Source: Wyeomyia smithii
Taxonomy: Eukaryota; Arthropoda; Insecta; Diptera; Culicidae
Direction: 5' to 3'
Assembly (NCBI RefSeq): GCF_029784165.1
Contig: NC_073695.1
Coordinates: 213,929,896-213,993,895 of the forward strand
Length of the DNA: 64,000 nt
Within the stretch, counting starts at the first letter, position 1, and each line of letters begins with the position of its first letter. Shown here one piece after another: positions 58,404-64,000 of this stretch. Made by a program: the position numbers and the translations under genes. The notes below the pieces were generated by a model. That model saw only the letters and a program-made list of their open reading frames with translations, ran no database searches and had not been told where the DNA came from.

Positions 58404-59615
58404 TTATTTTTCTTCTAATTGTTTATCTCGACTGATGACGTGATCCTCGAATTTTACCATATAAGTGGTTCCTTTATGCCAGTGGGCTGACACTTGACAT
58501 GTCTGAAATTATAGATTGAAAAGATGATGACGTTTTTAGATATGTAATATAATATTATAGTTATGTCAAAAAATTTAGCTAGTTTAGATAGAATTAGATG
58601 CTCATTCATTTGTTGATATACTTATGAGAGGGATTATCTAATTTACAATCTAGTATTAGGTATTCTGGTTGTTTCATAGTAAATCTCGATCGATGATTGG
58701 CGCCACCATTCTTCGTATCACATTCGTAGGAAAGTATCGGAGATTTGCGCTCCGTTCTCATTAGAAATAATTATAACGTTCAAACGCCCCTTTATTTGCC
58801 TCTACAGAAAATGAGATGAGCATTTTTCAAATAATTCGGTTTGATGACCGGGAGACACACGACTGCGAAGTTAAATGGGGGGCCGAACTGATTGAGGTTT
58901 CAAATATGCGATAAGGGCAGATGTTCAGCATCTCAAATCATCAACGAAAAAAAAAAACTAAGAATCAGTAAATTCGACTTACAAAGCCACAGTTTGTCAA
59001 CACAGCCTGTATAATACCGGCCACAAACACAGCGCAATTGAGTGATCCTTTGTCTTTTGGTACACTAATGAATTTGTTAACCAAAGGTTCCTTCTCGATT
59101 ATGTAGTACGTGCACTCGTCATCAGTAGCATGTTCCAGCTTATCTGCCTCTTTACCAAAAAGGGTCTGGAAAAGACAGATTGAAAATACAGTCGTACATC
59201 AACTCGGTAATTTTAGTAAGCGCATTTTAAAGTGTTTCAAAATATTAAAACCTTAGTTACCTTCCAAAGAGTGGTTTTAATGAACAACAGCATGTTAATC
59301 AGCTTTGTTTCGCGTTTTGAATTGCGTTCTCTCAAAAAATAAAGATCGATTATCCGGCATCCGACATCTTTTCCCAAATCATGAAGTCTGAAAATAAGAA
59401 GTCTAATTGCAAGATCTGGTTTTTTCGCTGAGACTGAGATCCTACTTGTTCTGTAAATCGGGTATCGTGTTTACACGGCTTTGTGAATACTGAACCACTT
59501 CCGAAAAAAGTAATGCGTAGCAGCTGAGTGAAACTTCTCCTTTTCCACGGCTTAATGGCTTATCCAAGATGCTAAGCTTTGGGCGATTTGAAAGATTAAG
59601 ATTGATTTTTTCCAT
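58404..59615 (-). CDS. TRAPPC5 (Trs31/BET3 family) subunit of TRAPP (4 exons)
   Basis: CDS join(58404..58502, 58983..59165, 59261..59387, 59446..59615) on the minus strand gives 192 residues (188 in mammals). Introns are GT-AG with agreeing phases. TRAPPC5 is a core subunit of the TRAPP complexes that activate Rab1 for ER-Golgi and endosomal traffic. Motifs: EVSLSCYALLFSEVVQYSQSR near the N-terminus; RRETK-like KRETKLINMLLFIKTTLWK; LFGKEADKLEHATDDE; YYIIEKEPLVNKFISVPKDKG; LNCAVFVAGIIQAVL; and SAHWHKGTTYMVKFED at the C-terminus. The stop TAA is itself inside AATAAA on the minus strand, which would allow a very short 3' UTR. Confidence 0.95.
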
Positions 59616-59948
59616 TTTCAACCATCAATTTGAATTTGGTGTTTACTTTGTGTGCATTTGATCACTATTCTGTTTATCAAAATATTACGGGTACAAGTCG
59701 TACAATGCTATTTGTTGATAAAAGGTTTTCAAATGTCAAACCGATTCAAAAGTAAACATTCCAATTTTTGCTCTTATCTCAGTCAGTTCTAAGCGAATGA
59801 GAGCGCTATCTGCAAATAGGATGTGAAAGCAACCAGCACATCACGTCACGTTAAGATGGCGTAGTTATACATACAACCAGGGTTTCAAGAACCGGAGTAC
59901 TACCTGATTCGTTTAAGTTTTATAATATGACAGAACAATAGGCCGTAT
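59616..59948. other. TRAPPC5 promoter region up to the copia LTR
   Basis: 333 bp with no recognised gene. The 5' UTR and promoter of TRAPPC5 must be here. It ends at the copia element; the five bases beside the LTR are CGTAT. Confidence 0.5.
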
Positions 59949-60063
59949 TGATAGCAGAGTAAAAGTCGACTGATCAGGTTGAAGGACAAACGTAGAGTGA
60001 AGTTTTTATTTAATGTAACTTGGTTCATGGCATACTTTCATAGCGCAACGCTTACTTCTATCA
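59949..60063 (-). repeat. 3' LTR of the copia element (115 bp)
   Basis: On the minus strand it starts TGATAGAAG and ends CTGCTATCA, so TGATAG/CTATCA form the inverted ends normal for LTRs. It contains ATTAAATAAAA, a poly(A) signal. It directly follows the polypurine tract. The 5' LTR is beyond the window, so I cannot compare them. Confidence 0.8.
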
Positions 60064-60072
60064 TCCCCCCTT
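60064..60072 (-). promoter_or_regulatory. polypurine tract
   Basis: AAGGGGGGA on the minus strand, just before the LTR and 10 bp after the pol stop, the usual primer site for plus-strand synthesis. Confidence 0.8.
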
Positions 60073-60082
60073 AAGTGGGAAG

Positions 60083-63000
60083 CTATAATATGCCAAGTTT
60101 CTTCCTATCTTTGTTTTGCTTTGGACCAGGTATAGATTTGGTAAGAATGTCCGCCGCTTGAAGATCGGATGGAACGTGTTCAAGTTTAATTAATTTCCGT
60201 TCAACTTGCTCACGGATGTAGTGATGCCTGATGTCAATATGCTTGCTTCGTGCCGAATAGCCAACTTCACGCTCCGCCAGGTTGATAGCGCTTTTGTTGT
60301 CACATTTGAGCATCAGTGCTTGATTCGTTCCGTGTAGCTCAAACAAGAATCCTTTCCACCACATAGCCTCTTGGGTTGCTGTTGATAAGGCCATGTACTC
60401 CGCTTCGGTGGTTGAAAGTGCAACAGTAGATTGCCTTTTTGAGTTCCAGCTCACTGCTCCACCGTTCTGCAAGAAAACGTAACCACTGACGGACCGGCGA
60501 GTGTCTGGATCATTCCCCCAATCTGCATCACTGTAGCCGTAAAAATCCGTATCTTCATTTCGTCTGTATGTGAGTTTCTCGTGCTTCGTACCTTTCAGCT
60601 ATTGAAGAATTCTCTTGGCCGCAGTCCAATGAGCAAATCCAGGGTTGCTACAGAAGCTGCTAACAATACTGACCGCATGACTGATGTCCGGTCTGGTACA
60701 CTGCGCGACGAATTGAAGTCCTCCAACTAGCTCTCTGTACGGAATATTTTTCATTTTCTCCGCCTCTTCATTCGTAGGACACATTTCCTTGGTAAGACGC
60801 TGGTTCATATCCAGAGGAGTCGGAGCAGCATTACAATTAATCAAATTAAATTTTGCTAGTAATTCGTTAATATACTGTTCTTGGTCAATCATCACTGCAT
60901 CGTTAGATCTGGTCACTCTCAGTCCAAGCACCTGCTTGATTGGTCCCAGGTCCTTCATCTTGAAGTCTGCACATAACTGCTGCTTGATTCGGGTCACCAG
61001 CTGCTTATCGTCCGAAAGAATCAGGAAATCGTCGACGTAAATTGCAACGATGATTAGTTTCCCTTCGACAACTTGATGGTAGACGCAAGTGTCATATTTC
61101 GATCGCTTGAAGCCTATTCGTTTAAGCCGTGCATTCAGCTTTTGGCTCCATACTCTGCTAGCCTGTTTTAGGCCGTACAGAGCTTTCTGCAGCCTGCACA
61201 CCTTCGTTGATGCTACATCGTCACGGAATCCTTCTGGCTGTTCCATAAATATTTCTTCTTCCCCCAGATCGCCCTGCAGAAACGCAGTAACAGCGTCCAT
61301 CTGGTGCACAACAAGGTTCAGCTTCGCCGCCAACGCCAGAAGATAACGCACAGTTGCGTATCGCACAACAGGAGAATAGGTTTCTTGAAAATCCACACCT
61401 TTTATTTGCGAAAAGCCTTTGATTACGAGCCGTGCCTTATACCGATCGGTAGAACCGTCCGTGTTTGTCTTTACCTTGAAGACCCATTTATTTTTCAATG
61501 CCTTTCGTCCAGGAGGTAGGTCGACAAAATGCCACGTCTTATTGTCGGTTAGCGCACGAAACTCGTCCTTCATTGCTTCGATCCACTTATTGCGATCAGG
61601 TCTCTCCAATGCTTCTTGGACAGTCTCCGGTGGCTCGTTTTGACCCTGTGAAAAATACGCCTGCGGCAGGTTGCTATCTATTACAGATGCTGTTTCAAAC
61701 TTGCCTGTGACTGAGCGCCCCCAGTCACTGTGCTCAGAATTCTGTTGTAGTTCAACGTCTTCTTGTTTAATTTGTGACGGGAGCGCAATATTTACTGTGA
61801 CACGCTGGCCTTGTCCCGTCTGGTTGCCTGGATTATACGAAGAGACAAGTTTCTGAGGAAGGATACTGTATGTGACCAAATAATCAGAATACTTGCCTGG
61901 GGGATGGCGCTCTCTCTCGCTGCGCCTCGTTGTAGGATGTACATTTGTCCGAGCTGGGTGCGGAGAGAGCGTAGACGGTTGTGGTGTCTCCAAATCGTGT
62001 TTAGGATGTCCAACAAAATGCGGTTCCGCCTCTTTCTCTCGAGTCTCATTTCCTTGAACCGGTTGAGCTTCATCGTCAAGATCCTGACCGTCGTTGTAGT
62101 ATGTTTCATTTTCTTCTACTAGACACTGTCATTGATCAAATTCTGTATATCATTGGTTTTCGAACGTTCTTGGTTGTCTTCGGCTAGTACGATGACGTCT
62201 CTAGTGATGAAAACTTCTTGTTTCGCTGCATTAAATACTCTATATCCTTTGGAGCATTCCGCGTACCCAACCAAAACACATGGAACGGATTTTGCGTCCC
62301 ACTTCTTCCTTTTAGCCTTGGGAACATACGCCATCACCTTGGATCCAAACACTCGAAGATGGGATAGGTTCGGCTTCTTTCCGTAAAACATCTCCAAGGA
62401 TGTTGCAGGTTTTCCCTTGGTTGGTGTTCGATTAATTAGATACACCGCTGTGGATGCCGCTTCCGCCCAAAAACGTTTATCAAGTCCTGCTTCATATAAC
62501 AAACATCGCGCCTTCTCTTCAATTGTACGATTCATTCTTTCCGAGGTCCCATTTTGCTGTGGATTGTACGGTACTGTCCTTTCGTGCCGTATTCCACTCT
62601 TCTTCAGGAAAGATTGAAACTTCTCGGAAACGTACTCCGTTCCGTTGTCAGTTCTCAGGCACTTGATTCTTTTTCCTGTTTGATTTTCCACGTAGGCCTT
62701 GAATTCTTCGAACACGCTGAATACATTCGCCTTAGACTTTAAGAAATACGCAAACGTCATATTTGTCGCGTCATCGATAAAAGTGATCCAATATCTGCTG
62801 CCACCCAACGACGTCTTTTCCATTGGCCCGCACAGGTCCGAATGAATCAATTCTAGAACTTCTGCAGCTCGTACTCCGCTCGGTCTGAACGGAAGTTTTC
62901 GATGTTTGCCTTCTGCACATGGAACACAATTTGGCATAGAGGATCCACGAACTTCAATACCGGTCGCCATCGTAGTCAATCGCTTGATGCTGTCGATATG

Positions 63001-64000
63001 GAGATGCCCCAATCGCCGATGCCATAATTGGATGTCACTACATGACTTCGCAACACATGCCACGTTCCGTGAGCTGAGGTCCAATTTGTACAGTCCATCC
63101 TTCACTCGTCCTGTGACAATTATGTCCCCCGTGAAACTGTTCACCACCTGACACGATTTGTCAGTGAATGTGACTTGGTATCCTCTTCTGCATATTTCGC
63201 TCACAGACAAGAGGTTGATCGCGAGGTCTGGAACACATAGTACGTTGGCAATATTAAGATCAGTGAACGTACCTTTCACATCAGCGACAAGTTTCATGCT
63301 GCCAACAGCTTCCACTGGAATTTCCATAGCATTGGCCACATATATCGATTCGAATGTCGTCTTAGACTCTTCTAGAGCTTCTCTTGATCGACACATATGC
63401 CGTCCTGCTCCCGAATCCAGAATCCATTCTTCTGATTGATGTACTGGTTTGTGCCATGCCAGCAATGCCGCCTGTTTATGCCGACCAGAAACTCCAACCG
63501 CCTTTGTCTTTTGTTGACAATCCGATGCGTAATGTCCAGGTTTATCACACTTGAAACACCGGATGTTTGATTTGTCCTTTTTGGTTGATTGCTTCTTCTT
63601 GCTACGTGTTAGCAGCGCTCCAGCGGAACTGCCGGATCCCGCCCCTCGTTCAAACGTCACGTCCTGTAGTATTTTTGATTTGACTATATCGGCCGTTAAA
63701 TTAACTCCGGACGCATCTAGACCCATAATCATGGGTTCATAACGACGTGGCAAGCCCATCATCAAAATTAGCGAAAGCCACTCATCATCTAACTTAAAAC
63801 CGATTTCATCAAGCTTGTGGCTGGTGGACATTATCTCGTCCACATACTCCTCCACTGATGAGCAATCTTCAAGCTCCAAACGAGTCAACTTTCGTAAAAG
63901 TTCAATTTTATGATACCTGCCGCATTCCTGGAACGCCGTCTTCAAGCTCTTCCAGGCTTCAATCGCCGTTTTTGCCTTCTGTACCAAACTGTAATTGTAT
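60083..64000 (-). mobile_element. Ty1/copia retrotransposon, gag-pol (5' part off the window)
   Basis: Minus-strand coding region in copia order. Part of gag runs in from the window end (63987 downward). A CCHC zinc knuckle (CFKCDKPGHYASDC) lies near 63560. Protease is marked by DSG near 63415. GAG-pre-integrase follows (LWHRRLGHLH), then integrase with RTDNGTEY and NGTSERMNRTIEE. The first frame ends at 62119. The reverse transcriptase frame (from about 62110 to 60599) has AIYVDDFL, and RNase H (STTEAEYMALS) ends at 60083. A frameshift near 62115-62130 separates integrase from reverse transcriptase, and a TAG at 60599-60601 splits reverse transcriptase from RNase H. Copy-and-paste replication is by family knowledge. 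Few lesions means recent decay; this copy is probably inactive. Confidence 0.95.

Noticed and set aside
60789..63742. Many plus-strand open frames opposite copia
   Set aside because: They are antisense shadows of the copia coding region with no domains.

Overview
The window is nuclear DNA of an insect, most likely a culicine mosquito or a close relative. This is inferred from three things: split genes with short GT-AG introns, dipteran-like proteins, and a very dense load of short inverted-repeat (MITE-like) transposons, a tRNA-derived SINE, a Ty1/copia element and a non-LTR fossil. No bacterial operons, CRISPR arrays or phage genes are present. Exon joins were worked out by eye from splice consensus, phase and conserved protein blocks.

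Layout. 1-7.0 kb: gene-free, with a 170-bp satellite array, a 223-bp duplication, a large foldback element carrying an insertion, and several small hairpin elements. 7.05-8.95 kb (-): CDK5RAP1, a tRNA methylthiotransferase. 9.1-10.7 kb: a cluster of nested and abutting elements. 12.7-13.6 kb (+): PCNP. 14.8-16.5 kb (-): ATP synthase beta. 16.9-22.5 kb: several transposons, among them a MITE dimer and a SINE inside a MITE. 23.4-24.3 kb (-): ribosomal protein S26. 26.3-27.3 and 28.3-29.5 kb (+): two tandem 3-hydroxyacyl-CoA dehydrogenase paralogues sharing an intron position. 30.4-31.8 kb (+): inositol polyphosphate multikinase. 33.7-36.5 kb (-): mitochondrial 2-oxoglutarate/malate carrier. 39.3-40.8 kb (+): NAF1. 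42.3-46.1 kb (+): inositol-3-phosphate synthase. 46.4-48.2 kb (-): decayed reverse transcriptase. 48.4-51.2 kb: hAT-type MITEs and a 1.27-kb foldback. 52.2-57.35 kb (-): cathepsin L. 57.9-58.3 kb (+): NDUFB4. 58.4-59.6 kb (-): TRAPPC5. 59.95-64.0 kb (-): a copia element with a 115-bp LTR, running off the window end.

The genes are ordinary housekeeping loci. Several act in mitochondria (ATP synthase beta, one HADH, the oxoglutarate carrier, NDUFB4, CDK5RAP1). Two act in inositol metabolism (inositol synthase and IPMK). Nothing indicates co-regulation beyond the HADH tandem pair, the head-to-head cathepsin L/NDUFB4 pair and the convergent NDUFB4/TRAPPC5 pair, whose stop codons are 80 bp apart.

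I found no clearly new gene system. The most informative unexplained structure is in the repeats: insertions whose empty sites are preserved elsewhere in the same window, intact target-site duplications, a tandem MITE dimer sharing its target site, a satellite with alternating monomer types, and a TIR-element family built from reiterated CAGATTT/ATCTGG words.
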